Shown here in pieces: positions 34,808 to 48,390 of a stretch of 64,000 bases of DNA. Position 1 is the stretch's first letter. Each line of letters begins with the position of its first letter. Made by a program: the position numbers and the translations under genes. This DNA is from Ostrinia nubilalis (taxonomy: Eukaryota > Arthropoda > Insecta > Lepidoptera > Crambidae). The notes under the pieces are model-generated. The model did no database searches. It saw only the letters and a list, made by a program, of their open reading frames with translations, and was not told where the DNA came from. The stretch covers positions 13,836,001-13,900,000 of the forward strand of contig NC_087095.1 of the NCBI RefSeq assembly GCF_963855985.1, written 5' to 3'.

Positions 34808-34962
34808 CATCATCATCATCATTTCAGCCATAGGACGTCCACTGCTGAACATAGGCCTCCCCTAATGCTTTCCACGTTGATCGATTGGTAGCGGCCTGCA
34901 TCCAGCGCTTCCCTGCTACCTTTACGATGTCGTCGGTCCACCTTGTAGGTGGACGTCCCACG
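34808..34962 (-). repeat. Non-LTR retrotransposon 3' end, antisense, with (cat)n
   Basis: '(cat)n' is followed by 'ggacgtccactgctgaacat' and 'ggcctcccctaatgctttcc', and goes on to 'gattggtagcggcctgcatc'. Read on the minus strand this resembles the C-terminus of a LINE reverse transcriptase frame (..EAYVQQWTS) followed by a (atg)n tail. The tandem repeat at 20.1-21.4 kb contains the same terminus. Confidence 0.65.
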
Positions 34963-37900
34963 CTTTGTTCATTACACAAAAAAATTATTGCATAAAATAA
35001 GAATAAAAAAGTGTTCCAAACACCTACTAAGTAAGCAGCTGAAGTTTAATAATCATACGATTGATGGAGTGCTATATTCTGACTTTGACCTTCAATATCT
35101 CCTAAACCACAAGTTTCCCAGGTATGGTCCCAAAGAAAAAAATGATCCTCATGATGTGGAGAATAAGTAGCTTTCGGCTTCGGGATAGGTTTTTTTACAC
35201 CCGTTATTATATTTTATAGGAAGGTATTTAAAATCGAGTAAAAGTATTTTCAACACGAAATGTGAATATATCGCAAGCAATTTCTCGCCTTTCTGAGCAC
35301 CACACACGACCATGTTAGTGTAGACGATATTTTGCTAAAAATAAATTAAAGAACGACGTTTCGTTCCGCGTTGAAATGGAAAATGTTTCATAAAGATATA
35401 CTATAAAAAGTGTTACTAATTAATTAATTTACACTTTTAATCTTCTGTAAACAATAAGTTTTCCAAATATCAAAATCAGTTTCAGTAAATAAATATCAAT
35501 AAATCTGTTCTAGTTTCAATACTATGAAAGTCAATAGTCCACTATTTAACGTCCATTTGCCTCCAGGCTATCAATTCGTGTACTAAAATTATTATACTTC
35601 AAACAATGCACTCGTGTTCAAAACGAGATCTATTAAAACGATTAAATTTCGTAATAAACAAGTGAATTTTAATTTGCATTATGATTTCGTGAGCGCAGTC
35701 ATATTTTCGTTAAATGTCAAGATATTCATTTAAATTTAATTCATTGTAGAGTTTCAAGATTTATTATCAAGATGTAATTCTATTAGATGTAGTGCTATTG
35801 ATCTACAGTGAGAACGGTCCACGACGGTCTTAAATCTATTAAGTCTTTGGGCCCTTGCTTGTCCTCCAATGGTTTTCTATTGGACAAGAGAATTTACTCT
35901 TCAGTGTACAGCCTTCACTAAAGAAATAAATATTTTTTTAAAGTTTTTGTTAGAACAAAAAATAGACTCGATCAACAACCGCATTATAATTTATAAAACT
36001 TTGGTTTTACAAGAAGAGTCTAAACCTTGAGAATAACAATTTGTTATTTGATAAACAAAGTTTCATTATAGAACTAAAGTGGTTACATTTTGTTTTTGAC
36101 AAGCTTTGACATTTTCATTAATAGAAACAGAGAGTAACTTTTAATAAGCTGTGAATTTCTTTATAGAAATAATAAAACAAGTATCGTTTAGGTTCGTAAA
36201 TAAATCCTGTATTTACTTTAGAAAACGCTGCATTGTCATTTTCAACTAAAAAGTACTCAAAAAGTTGAGATACACGCGTAGGAGTTCATACAGCACTAAA
36301 GCATTAGACATTAAAAGTTTGTATAGATGTCTTGATTTATTTAAGGTTGCCTTGCTTTGAGAGTAAAAATGTCTTTCTCTCTATGTCATTTTAGCTCTAA
36401 TACGTGCTAATTAACAAACAAATCTGGTGTCCACGTGTAATCGGATTATTTATCTTATTGAAAAACTAGTAAATTCAAGCCTGCCAAGTCTAAAAATAAA
36501 CTGGAATTATTCTGAGTTACCCTTACCTAAAAGTGTACTCAAAGTTAAATATGTTCGCAGAATAAGCGCATTTCTTTGTGCCAAAACCTTTTGGGACATA
36601 AAAACCTGGGACCCTTAGGAATCACACGGAATTTTCACGTTTGATTGGCCATTAAGGTCATTATGGGAAATGCGGGTCGTTTTGGAAGTTTTCTTTGGTT
36701 GCTATTTCCTAATGGAAGTGCTAGTGATACGACTAAATTATCATTTTATCGATATAAAATATCCAAACTTTTATCTATACGTCAAAGCTAATTCCGCACA
36801 CAATCGATGGAAAAACATTTATCTTGTGTCTGGTTTTCTATGAGTTATGGTCGACATTCCTATTGACAATGTCGAATAGCAGTAAATCAAGCTGGAAATG
36901 GCAGGCAATAATATAAATCGAGGTTACCCACTTGCAATTCGTGGAGGACATCGTTATTCTAACGGAGATTGAAGAGCAACTCTCGATAGATACTGTGTCT
37001 TTTTCACATCTCAGTCACCCTAAAACGAAGAGTAGAACGGAATAAGTGCTATAGTATCTTTATATGCATTTTTTTTCTCAAATTGAGTAGAAAAACCCGT
37101 GGGATTCTTTTATAACCCTGACGTCAATGAATGATACAGATGCCTGCTGATTAATTTGTAGCAACGAAATGTACCTCAATTTAAATTTGCCAACAAACGT
37201 TAATTTCCAATATTATATTTTAAAGAAATTTGATAAAGACTAAGAGTGGAAAAAGAAAAAAAAAAATTACTTGCCGTAAACACTGCAGTTAAATTTTATC
37301 GATAGCCATAAAGGTACGTCACTAAATAAAAACATTTACACAGAAAAGTGTGGATTTAACCACAGTAAAATATTGCCATAGCTCCCATGGGACTGTGAAT
37401 GGGTTTTAACGACCGTTAAATCTCTTACACGTACGATTTTATGGCGACAATCACGGGAGATAAATACTTCAAAGTCAAATTTAACACAGAACTGTCATAT
37501 TCAAAGTGACATTAATATTATTATTATCATACCTATTTAGGGCATTATAAAAGTAACACCTTTGACGATAAACTTGTAACATGATTTTATTTGAAACCGT
37601 TTGTAGATACTAATTGACGCTTTTAGTAATTTATATTTAAAGCTGCAATAAATTAAATAATCATAAAGGCTTCTCTAATAACCTGTTTTAATTTCGGTTT
37701 CTCATTTAATATTCAATACGTAGGTACACCCACATATTAATTATTTCGAGTTAAGAGCTACAACATTCAAAATTATTTCGTTTTCATGTCTAACATCAAT
37801 ATTAGTAATGATTTCATGTCTCAGGTGAATAATGTATCATGCTTAATAGTGATTCAAATCCAAGCGTCATATAATGAAAAACACTATGTTGATTGACATA

Positions 37901-38040
37901 CGAAGTGGATGTGTGACAGGATTAGCAACAGCTTAGCTGAATAGTTTTTGCAATAAACTCACGTGTACACACGGTTTGAAGCGGAACAAAGTAACTTATT
38001 AGAGTTTTGCCGTAGGCATTGTTATTTAATTAAATAACAA

Positions 38041-38096
38041 TACAACCACAGGACGTCCACTGCTGAACATAGGCCTCCCCCAATGACTTCCACGTT
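38041..38096 (-). repeat. Non-LTR retrotransposon 3' end fragment, antisense
   Basis: 'ccacaggacgtccactgctg' followed by 'aacataggcctcccccaatg' belongs to the same family as 34808-34962, but only about 56 bp remain. Confidence 0.6.
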
Positions 38097-39664
38097 GCAA
38101 TTTTGATTTAGCCAGATTTTTAAAACTATGACAAACTTGTATAAAAACACACAACAGTTTCATTTCTATTTTAAGCTCCGCTCCAAGCGCCATCTGTGAA
38201 TGTAATAAAACGATATGAAAGTCACAATATTGTGTGCTTTATTTTATGACTTTCATATCTTTTAAATTATTATTACAACCCTGATTGATCGTAAAGATAT
38301 TGCACTTGTACTAAATCCTTCTATGGCACAAGAAAATTCCCTAGGTCATTCGTCCATTAAAACACATTTTCTTTATAAAGTAAATGCTAATAAATTAATT
38401 CTGTTTAATTAAAAATACGGCAATACGAGTATAACTTCTGAATAAAGTAGTTGCACGAGTTGCTCTTGCCTTCACTACGGGTAAAATTAAAGCCACATTC
38501 AGTGAGAAATTTCTCAAGGAAATAATTCAATACCTTTTCTTCCCTTTGACCGATTGTATATTTTTTCCTGGTGGATTATATTGAAACCGGATAACGTACC
38601 TTTATTGGATTAGACAGAGGCATGTTTCGCGTCCACACCTCCTGTTCTTATGTGTGTCTACTTACCCGGAAACCGAGGAATAATATTGACGAATATTAGT
38701 TACTACTTTTGTATTAATGGCTGGAAATAATAAAGGATTAGGTATCCAAACTAGTTTCTTATTTCTTCTACCCCAAACAACGAATTAAGCTACATATTTA
38801 TCGTTTCGGACTAAACAGTTTAGAACTTTGAGTTTAAATAACGCTTAGTTTGGATGAGGCAATAAATAACAGAGCTTAAATCGTCTACGACGAACAAGTT
38901 TGAAATAGCTTACATAGGTAAATTAAGTATACGCTTTACTATTTTTATTTGAAGAGGTGATTAACTATTATAGTGTTGTCATTACTTTTACAGAACAGTA
39001 TGAAAATGTAATCACAACTTCAACATATTGATTGATAGAGAGAGAGAGAGACAACTAGACTGACAATTACATTGGTAATCAGTTCTTAGAATGTAAATTT
39101 TTAATATGGGTAGTTCATGAATTTAAAAATAATTACTAAAGCCAATTTTTATCTGATCATTCCAATAGCTATATAATAAATTTCAGTGTTGTTGTGCGGT
39201 TGTTATTGCGTGATAATTCACAAGCTTAAATTCAGATCTTAAGTCTAAAGAAACCCTTGAATTACAACATCAGAGTTTAAGTTCGAAACTTTGGTTAACG
39301 CTCGCAAAGAGGCTACGAAAGTAACGAGAACTTTAACAATCAATTTGATTTTAACGCCGTTGAAAGTTTTGTAGAGTGGCATTCCTGGTGTAATAAAGAG
39401 CTATAATAAATGTGTCTAGCAATAACGAGTGTTTCGCCATTAGTGCCACCGCAAACATGGGAGAAAAATGTATGAAATATGATCATCTTCGCGGCTATAT
39501 TGTCGTCTAGCTTCTGATATATCGCGCACATTGAACTCGACAAGGTATTCACAACACAATTAAAAAAGGAAAATAAAGATTAATATTAGATTGTCGACTA
39601 TAACATTAAGGCTTTATTTTCCAGTGTTTTTTGCGGCAATATTAATGGATTTTCTTTGTTCTAG

Positions 39665-39766
39665 CGACTGGGTGTTCGGCGTCCGGTACTGCCAGCTCAG
39701 CAATTTTATCGCCAACGTGACGGTGGCAGCGAGCGTGTTTACACTCACCGGCATCTCTTTTGACAG
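39665..39766 (+). CDS. TkR86C: Tachykinin/natalisin-type GPCR, exon 3 (ECL1 and TM3)
   Basis: The acceptor is tgttctag and the donor gacag|gtaaca. After completing Ser97 it encodes DWVFGVRYC, where C106 is the conserved Cys at the top of TM3 that pairs with the second extracellular loop. TM3 follows (NFIANVTVAASVFTLTGISFD), with a sequon N114-V-T. It ends in phase 2 within Arg131 of the DRY motif. The ANVTV stretch matches the TkR86C branch. Confidence 0.95.
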
Positions 39767-39982
39767 GTAACATTAGAGTCTGCATAAAATATGGTCTGTG
39801 TTAAGTGCGGGTAGGCCAGAGTAGCACCAAATTCTAGTTATATCAAGCGGACAAGGTCCATCGATAAACTACCTACATGAAGTGATAATTTATGTCAGCT
39901 GGGTTGACTTACGCTATTCTACATAGAGTCGTCTGCCTGGTTTGGTTTGACTATCTATACTTCTATACTATCTATACTTCTA

Positions 39983-40125
39983 TACTAATATTTATAAATG
40001 CGAAAGTAACTCTGTCTGTCTGTCTTGCTTTCACGCCTAAACCACTGAACTGATTTTGATGAAATTTGAAAGTTTTTCTGTGACACCAAATTCCACGCGG
40101 GTGAAGCCGCGGGCGGAAAGCTAGT
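39983..40125 (-). repeat. Helitron-like / MINE-type repeat, minus orientation
   Basis: 'atttataaatgcgaaagtaa' followed by '(ctgt)n' starts it, and it ends 'ccgcgggcggaaagctagt'. It is a shortened reverse-orientation copy of the repeat at 42816-43077. It begins about 200 bp after the exon 3 donor. Confidence 0.75.
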
Positions 40126-41293
40126 ATTTATTAATAAGGTACACATGCTCATTATTAGCACTAAATCATGCCAATATTGAGCAATTGCTACTTAGTACCA
40201 TGTGTGTCGAAACATATCTACGGGTAATAATGAGCATGCTCATTTTGAATTGTTGGAGCACGCTTGTTTTAAGCATGACATTATAAGAGCATGTAACTGT
40301 ACCTTTAGAGAAAAGTAAGCAAAACAAACAGAAAATACTGATCGCACATTTCTAAATCGTTATTGACGTTGATATCTCTTGAGAACACGTTAAAATACCC
40401 CAAATGGTTGGACAAAGGAAATAAGAATTCGCTTATAGGAATCTACAGAAATGACAGATATTGATACACAAAGCACTCAAAAGTTTTCTGGAAAAGCGTT
40501 ATACGTTTCTAGACGAAAACAAGTTATCAAGGAACCGGCACGTTCCTTTAGACTTTAAGATAAGGTTTTACATAATTTACTTGAGTAAACTGGTAAATTT
40601 ACACCAGCCAATTTAGTAAATAGAGTAATTTTGGCAAGATTGTTAGGTAGGAAGCATGAAAAGTTGTATTGGATTCCATTTTTATGTACCGTCAGACCTA
40701 CGTAAAATATCTGTAGGCTAGATATATGGAAACAAAATTCAAAGACTGGCGCAGCTCTCAATAAATTGCGTAGAGGTAAGCAGGAAAAATCCTATTTCCC
40801 GTTCACACTGGTGCAACTTATTTTACGAATAATATTTTATTGGCGCTCCAAAGTAAATAAGGGGATTGCAATCCAATAGGAATATGTATTTTATTTTTAG
40901 TAGGTATGTAGGTACTTTATGTTTGTTTTGAAAATTGATTTCCGGCTGTATTTATTTTCTATTAATAAGTGTTATGTTCTACGCACTGTGACAGTACCTA
41001 AAATAAATAAATAATTTACATGACATAATACGTAAAAAACCACTATGGTTGGAATGATTTATGGAAAAGCTTGTTAATTGTGGATACATTATTTAATTTT
41101 CTACTCAGTAACTATAATTATGATCGGTTGACTCGACATTTCAGTCCTTTCCTTTTCTGAACGCCAGTATTTGGTTAATCCCTTATTGCAGGATCTTGAC
41201 CACTTGACCCTCCTGACAAATTAGCCTCCATTTGTTACGATCCATAGTTCATACCCATATTCTGGGCAGATTACACTTTCAGGAAAGTTACCT

Positions 41294-41432
41294 ACCGAAG
41301 TGAGTTGTAACAAAGGAGAGTTGTGACAAGTCTCGAGCTAACAAATGCGCACTGTTACGAGCTCACTAATAGTTAATAGGTTTCCAAAAATCGACAATGT
41401 CACAACTTTTCTCTGTTACTACTCACCTCGGT
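41294..41432. mobile_element. Foldback MITE, 139 bp
   Basis: The left arm 'accgaagtgagttgtaacaa' and the right arm 'ttactactcacctcggt' pair imperfectly over about 35 bp. Inner parts 'gagagttgtgaca' and 'tgtcacaacttttctc' also pair. Confidence 0.6.
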
Positions 41433-42815
41433 CTCCCCTACTGATTTTCTGAAATACTTATAATGGATTCTTAGTAGGTACTTTACATACCCAAGTCATA
41501 AGAAGACGACACGAAGAAAGTAAAGTGAAATTGTAGGAGACAAAGTTTAGGCACACGTTCTAATTCTCAAAGTTTAATGAGTAATTTGACTAATTAACTA
41601 AATGTTAAAGACGTACAAATTACACGTAACACCGTAAAATTATTCTTAAATGTAATTCAACTTAATTCAATGGATTAAGCCATTATAAAACCTCTTAGAA
41701 ATAGACCACGTATATTTCCATGAGTTCATTTGTTTGCACATACTTACTGTTAAACGACACAACAAATTGGTATTTGCTGGTGGTGCTATGATAAAATGGT
41801 TTACTGGCTCTTACTGACACACTGTCATAGAGCATAAATATTGCCATTGACGGATATAGTTCTTAAATTCCTTAGCACGCACAGCATCACGGAGCAGTCA
41901 AAATGTTTTATGGCACACGCGTTGTCCCGAGAGCACATAAACCTTGTTATGGCGAAACAAGTGTCGGTTGTCAACTCGTAAACAGTATCTGGCACAAAAT
42001 ATTATTATTTATTATTACTTGCCTTGAATGACAGCCGAGATCTGGGTCCCTTTCTTTTACTTTTTACGGCGTTACTTTTAGAGCCTGTATTCATTAAAGT
42101 ACGTGAGCGTACGTGCGAACAGTTTACTGTATTTTTATCACACTCTGCTAAACTTGAACAAAGACTAGTCAAGACACGGTTACGGTACTTTTTGTGGTAC
42201 TTTAGTCATAAAACAATACACACAGACACTCTTTCTAATAGAGAAAAAGCCTCTTTATACCGTCACACACTCATTATAACATGACACGAATCTTTGTCTT
42301 TGATTTCCTGGTTTGACATCATAAATCTACTGAAATTAAGTTATGTCCGGGTTCTTTTTCTTTTCCTCTGTTTCAAGGGTGAAAAACTAAAGGCACAATA
42401 AGGTTTCATAGTGCCTGTATCTAACAAGTGGTATTTTGCCACCCAGCTAGTATTTCTCTACTCAATCGAAAACAATAGACAACCTACGATTTTCTAATAA
42501 ACAACTACTACAATCAATCATAACAGCAATCAGTATAAGTGAGTATGTTTCACAATCAAAGGGCGTTGTTTATTTCCATGTTTTGCTAGTAAATAAAACT
42601 AATGATAGCTAGAGGCATTATAACAAAGGCAATTACGAGCGAATACCACATACAGGCCATTTGAAACTCGATAAAATGAACACATTCTCGGGATCTCCAC
42701 AGTCCGTATTCGGCCTCGTCCACTGTTCTGGGCAAATGTTCTGAGATTTTCAAATTCATTTTCTCATGGAATTTCACAAACGAATTCAAATTCTCATCTG
42801 TTTCGTTTATTTGAG

Positions 42816-42997
42816 ACTAGCTTTCCGCCCGCGGCTTCGCCCGCGTAGAATTTTGTCTGTCACAGAAAAACTTTATCGCGCGCGTCCCTGTTTCAAAAAC
42901 CGGGATAAAAACTATCCTATGTTCTTTCCCGGGACTCAAACTATCTCTATGCCAAATTTCATCAAAATCGGTTGCGAGGTTTAAGCGGGAAAGCGTA

Positions 42998-43046
<49 letters not shown>

Positions 43047-43077
43047 GTTACTTTCGCATTTATAATATTAGTTGGGA
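42816..43077 (+). repeat. Helitron-like / MINE-type repeat with (GACA)n, full copy
   Basis: It runs from 'actagctttccgcccgcggc' through 'tttatcgcgcgcgtccctgt', 'ctatctctatgccaaatttc' and '(gaca)n' to 'tttataatattagttggga'. It is almost the same as 63274-63537; the visible differences are a few single bases and the array length. Confidence 0.85.
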
Positions 43078-43308
43078 CTAGTTGGGATTTCTTTGTAATA
43101 TGTATTAACTGGTATAACCAAAACGCTTTGTGAAGCTTAGTACATAAAATGGCGTAGCGTAAGCGTAAACTAAATTTCAACGAATAAAATAAATAAATAT
43201 CACACAATACATAGGTGTTAGGCATATCACTTAGGTAAATGCCAGTCTTAATATTGATAGGTATCAGGAATTTTCTATCCAAGCACTGCAAAACATAAAC
43301 CTCACTAC

Positions 43309-43720
43309 ACAGAGTGGAAACGATAAGTGATCTCACTCGATTATTTCTAAACTATACAAGACTAGCTTTTGCCCGCGGCTTCAACCGCGTGAAATTTAGT
43401 TTGTCACAGATAGTCATAAATTATAGCCTATATGTTATTCTGGGTTGTAAGCAGTGATACTGTTTCATCAAAATCCGTTCAGTAGTTTTTGCGTGAAAGA
43501 GTAACAAACATGTTAACATCCAGACATCCAGACATTCATACAAAACTGGTAAGTATGAAAGCTGAAAATATTGAATTTTTGGATAAATCCAGTTTATTCA
43601 ATAACCTATTATACCATTTGATAGAGCTTATGAAGCACTTTCAGGATCAGGAACTAGTTTTTCGATATCTTGTAAAGTTTAGAAATTATCGAGTGAGATC
43701 ACTTATCGTTTCCACCCTGT
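43309..43720. mobile_element. MITE family B copy 3 with a nested Helitron-like insert
   Basis: The outer ends are 'acagagtggaaacgataagt' and 'acttatcgtttccaccctgt'. At about 43363-43547 a Helitron-like short repeat ('actagcttttgcccgcggct' to 'cagacattcatacaaaactg') interrupts the element after 'ttctaaactatacaag'. Open frames across this region are artefacts of the repeat. Confidence 0.8.
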
Positions 43721-44990
43721 ATACATGCCACTAAACTCGATCCTCCGCTATTATTTTTCAACCGCTGCCTGACACGTTTGATATATTGTTATCGTGGCAC
43801 CATGATTTATCAGAAAATTTACTTCTTTATGAAAAGGCCATACAAAACCAAACTCAATTTAAATTTTCACCAAAATATAAACCGGTATTTAAAAAAACAT
43901 TAACGAAACTCGTAATCCTAATATCAAAGCAATCCTTTTAACAGTGTGTCTAATTTTTCCCATGTTCACAATAATGATCCCATTTCCTCTGATTAATGGG
44001 GGATAAGCTTATTTTTAATACCCCATAAAGCGATCAAAGCAAACCTGATCATTTATTAACTACTTAAAAAAAAACATTGTATTTTTTCAAGTAGGCTTTT
44101 TAAAATAATTTTTACACGTTGTTTTATTATTTTCATACAAATTAAATTTTATAAAATCCGATTTGTATGAAAATTAAAATAATTAAAATGAAGATATCAA
44201 TTTTCTGACTTCACCATACCATTTATATGACCATGTTAGCATGGGCTAGTGTCGGCTCATATACCCATTTACCCAACACCCTGTATTTATATTTTATACC
44301 TTTTACTGTGCTATTTTATCGCCATTTAATTGTAATGGCTCAAAACACCTTGTAACAAGACATGTCCCAAAGTTATTCACATTTATTTTAGTTAATGATA
44401 TGAGTTTTAGAAGTTACTATAGATGGCATACACGACTTAACATAAGGGACGCCGTTAAGGCTAACTACGCTATTAAATTGTTAACTGGGTATGTATTATC
44501 CCGGATATTTATTGAAATTAAAGGGGTGCCCTAGAATAAACTAGCTTAAGCACTCCATAAGGTTGATAACTATTTTTAATAAATTACCATTTTAAAAGTG
44601 GTGTTGTGGATGTGTATCACTATTGTTATGTACAACAACATGGAATGCAATAAAGATATTGACTATTGACAATTTACCATTATGATTTCCCACTAGACGA
44701 AAATATCGTAATAAAAAGCGGAAGGGTAAGATATTACATAAAACCTACTCGTGTAAAGGGGGATTGGATACAAAAACCCTTCTGTACATCAATCGAAGAG
44801 CGAAAGTTCATGTAACAATACAAAAATATGCCAAACTGTTTATTCCAAAATCGCTCGTGAGCATATTTGAGCTTATAAATTGCTGGGCTTGAAAAGAAGT
44901 TTCCTTACTCTATGAGAAAACTCAGCCCTTGAAAATTCGAGAAAGTGATTTATTGTTAGTTTGATAATTAACTTTTAAAAAAAATAAAAC

Positions 44991-45406
44991 CGACTTCAAA
45001 TGCGTGAACATAAAAAAAAACTAAAAATTAAAAATATTGCGTATAAAAAAGTTCATCCCCAATTTTCCACCCTTGGGGGTGAAATATTTTCTTCAAATTC
45101 GCATGAAACCACCCTTTTGATAATACCTATTCAACAAAAAAACAATCGTTCAAATTGATTTATAATCGGCGGAGATATTGCGTATAAAAAAGTTCATCCC
45201 CAATTTTCCACCCTTGGGGGTTGTTTTTTCTATTATTAAATTTAAATGGGACCACCCTTGAAGTATTACCTATACGCCGAAAAAAGATTTGTTCAAATCG
45301 GTTCATAATTGGCGGAGTTATCGCGTAACAAACATAGAAAAAAAAAAAAAAAAAACATACGGGTCGAATTGAGAACCTCCTCCTTTTTTGAAGTCGGTTG
45401 AAAATA
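44991..45406. repeat. Foldback repeat with 'accgacttcaaa' ends and a 141-bp internal duplication
   Basis: The ends 'aaccgacttcaaa' and 'tttgaagtcggtt' are inverted. Inside, 'atattgcgtataaaaaagtt' followed by 'catccccaattttccaccct' occurs at 45034 and 45175. A poly(A) run and 'cgggtcgaattgagaacctc' precede the right end, a sequence common in lepidopteran genomes. Confidence 0.7.
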
Positions 45407-48026
45407 ATATTAATATTATACTAAGTATCGCATTAATCTTATCTAATTAACTTTATGAAATCTCTTTCATTATACTAAGACCAAATACCAAGCACGAAAA
45501 TAATTCGTCCTAAAAATATCTTTATCCTCTATACTGTAGGCACATCAAACTTATTACTAACGAAATTGTTTTCTATTTTAAACTCATAATTATATCCCTT
45601 AGCTTTTCATAGCCCCACCGGGTGTTCATTGGCTGTAAAAAAACAAACGTTAAGTTTATTTCAGGTAAAAGATACTAAAAGTAAACCCTTGGTAGATGCA
45701 ATTTATTTTTAGTCCATAAAACTGATTTACGACCGCACATGTAAAAGCATGAACAGAATCTATATTGGGAGGTTTCAATACCATAAGGCAATCAAACTCA
45801 ATGAATGTTGAAATCGACTGTAAGCGACCGTAGTTTGCTGCTCTTTCGTAGATGCTAACAGTCAAGTATGATGCTACAATGCTACGAGCCTCTACTACGT
45901 AGCTACGACGTATTTTTAGTACGATGGACACGAGAAACTCTTGGATCTGTACGGCTAGCACGAAAAACTTACGAGTTCAAATCGTTTGCGTACTCGAATC
46001 GCCATCAAAAGATTTAGTAAGAAAACTACAACAGCGCCCTTGTGAACGTGTCGTAAAGTGAACTTAGTATGAGATGTGGTTGCACGAAACTTATTTTGAG
46101 AATCAAAATTGTCACGTTATCGTTTAATTCGAAGATTGAGTATCGAATTTTATCGAGTACGCAAACGATTCGAAGACGAAAGTTGTTCATGCTAGAGGTA
46201 CTGATAGTATGTATAAACAGATGCTTACAAAATTCCTTAAATTCAGCAGCTGTCAAAACTTTACGTGTGAATGGAGCCTAAACCTATCAGTGTACACTGT
46301 ACATCCAATACCTGGGGCAAACAGGTTACTTTTTATTTGATAGAAAAAGATAAAGCTGTCCGTTTGAGGTTGGAAACTCATGGGATTAAAAACCTAATAT
46401 TCCAACATACACAGTTGATACATAGGTAGTTAGTTGTATTTGATATTTGTGCCTTATCAGATATTAATTTACAATATTTGACGAACAGTCTTAATAATGA
46501 ATTACAGAGCAAATAAAACGTGAGCGAAGGAACTAGGAACAAAAAATAGTACCTATTTCAACATCTCAAAGTTTTTTTGAAACGCTGCGTAATATTTGTT
46601 CTTGTATCCCTTTGACTGTCATTTTGATGAGGTCTAGATCTAGACAAATAAAAAAATGTCTATTCGTGTTTCCAAAGGAGTCTGGTATGTCTTTAAGTTT
46701 CATTTAGGCAGCTCTAATAAATAATTTCTCATGTCACTTTTTACGCAAAAGCATAGGTAGGTACTATCGTTTGATGTTTTGCAAACGTGTAAAACAATCT
46801 AGAAGTAAGACGCTATACTAAGCTTTATGATCGTCAGTTTGAAGTCTGTTCCAACTTGGGTATTTATTTCTTCTTACTGCTTAAAAGTCACTTTTTCCAT
46901 TTGTTTCGATTCTCGTCGACCGATAAAATTATCGGGAATGCGTTTGGCAATTTTAACTTTCGTAGCAAATGCAAACTTTAGATTCAACCTATGCCTTAAC
47001 CGATTTAATAACATTTTCCTTTACCTGATCACCATAGTTTGGGGCTAGGTAAATACGAGTGTTACCGGTCTCAGTTATTATTAATACCTCAGTCATTTGT
47101 CACGTTTCAACACGTTTATGAGTGATTTATTATTATTGTTACATAATACGAGGAAAAAATTCCTACCACGTGTTCATTTAGACGTATTATTAGATTATTT
47201 CTGTCGTGTCTATTACCGCATGATTTGGTAAGTAATTAATATTGGCGGAAATAGGTAACATTGTAGGTATTTATGATGATTTATCGTATTTGACTGTCAC
47301 GATTATTTTATAGTTACGATATATTTTAGATAGTGTGTTGTATGAAATACCTATCGATATCGACATAAATCTGTCTAAAAGAAGCGTAGGTGTACACTTG
47401 AGGTTTGTAGGCCATAAAATAAATTGATACGAGTTCGAAATGTATCCCTTCCCCTTCGTACAGCGATTTGTTTGAGAAATGACAGGGAAATTAATTTTCG
47501 AAAAACCCTTCTTCAAATTGACATTGAACGTGAAAACAGATTCTAAATTGAATTCGTTTTTTTTCATTAAAAATGTGCCGTAATTGGGATATCCTTTACG
47601 GTAAGATGAGAAAAACAAAGACGTTTTCAATAACTTGTTAAGAAATAAAAGGTTTTTTTTGAGACGATTGATCAGGTTACAAATCTAAAGTAAATAAGTA
47701 ACCGAAGTTACATAACACACCGATAAAAACATAAAGTAAAGGATTTGGTAAAAAAAAATTGTTTAAGTTAATAGTGTGAAATCAAACTAAGTAAATAAAA
47801 GTTAAAGTTTTTAAGTAAATCAAGTAAGACGAAGTGAAAGGTTAGTTAAGAACTTAAGACTAATTAATTGACATCGTGACTGTGACAAAGTTTGAAAAGA
47901 TTCAGACTGAAGTAGGGACTAATTGAAGGATAAAAATTATTTACCTTAGACACCTTGGAGTCTTGCTTGAGTAAATTATCAAATCAACATCAAACAGAAA
48001 GAACCGCCTCTACTATTGCCTTCTTA

Positions 48027-48160
48027 TGCCGGTTGCAGACCAAAAGAAAAGCTAAGTTGGTTTAGCTTAGCTTAAGCAGTTTTGCAGTTTGTACACCACT
48101 ATAATAAACTGCGTCAGCTATGCGTGCTAACGTAGTTTAGCTCTTGGTGTACAACCGGCA
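48027..48160. mobile_element. Foldback MITE, 134 bp, upstream of exon 4
   Basis: The ends 'tgccggttgcagaccaa' and 'ttggtgtacaaccggca' are imperfect reverse complements. The interior has 'gctaagttggtttagcttag' and a matching inverted part. It lies 230 bp upstream of exon 4. Confidence 0.6.
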
Positions 48161-48390
48161 TCAAACAAATCAAGGCTTATAGAAAGTAAAAGTACTTCAC
48201 TAGACAAGAAGCTAATGAATGGTGCTACAATTGCTTCTAATTTGAAATAAACTTTAGTAGAAAATTATGTTACATATTAAGGCGATTAGAGTCCAGCAGT
48301 AAAAGAGGAGAAGGCTTTACAAAATGCCCATTTGACGCGGATTGAGGATTCTTATCGCCTTAAGGTGCTAATTTGATGTCATTTGTCTAG

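Larger units (their letters stand above)
29980..39664 (+). other. Receptor intron 2 (9.7 kb)
   Basis: GT..AG bounded (gtaaga to tgttctag). It contains a Helitron-like copy (31172), LINE tails (31463, 34808, 38041), the long-TIR element at 31657-32838, a repeat fragment near 33117-33210 ('ttggcctgatggtaagtgat') and a small hairpin at 38212-38259. The rest, including 30000-31170, 33250-34800 and 34970-38040, is AT-rich with no gene or RNA recognised. Confidence 0.85.
39767..48390 (+). other. Receptor intron 3 (8.6 kb)
   Basis: GT..AG bounded (gtaaca to tttgtctag). It holds Helitron-like copies (39983, 42816 and one nested at 43363), a family B MITE, foldbacks at 41294, 44991 and 48027, and a weaker foldback around 45978-46170 ('cgtttgcgtactcg' / 'cgagtacgcaaacg'). 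The remaining stretches, such as 40130-41290, 41440-42810 and 46280-48020, show no gene or RNA that I can support. Confidence 0.85.

Noticed and set aside
43000..43045. (GACA)n array as a possible CRISPR or regulatory array.
   Set aside because: It is a simple tetranucleotide microsatellite inside an interspersed repeat, without spacers, and the same array occurs at about 63457-63498.
42962..43734. Open frames of 124 codons (minus strand) and 81 codons (plus strand).
   Set aside because: They run through the microsatellite and the nested MITE and consist of repeat sequence, not gene sequence.
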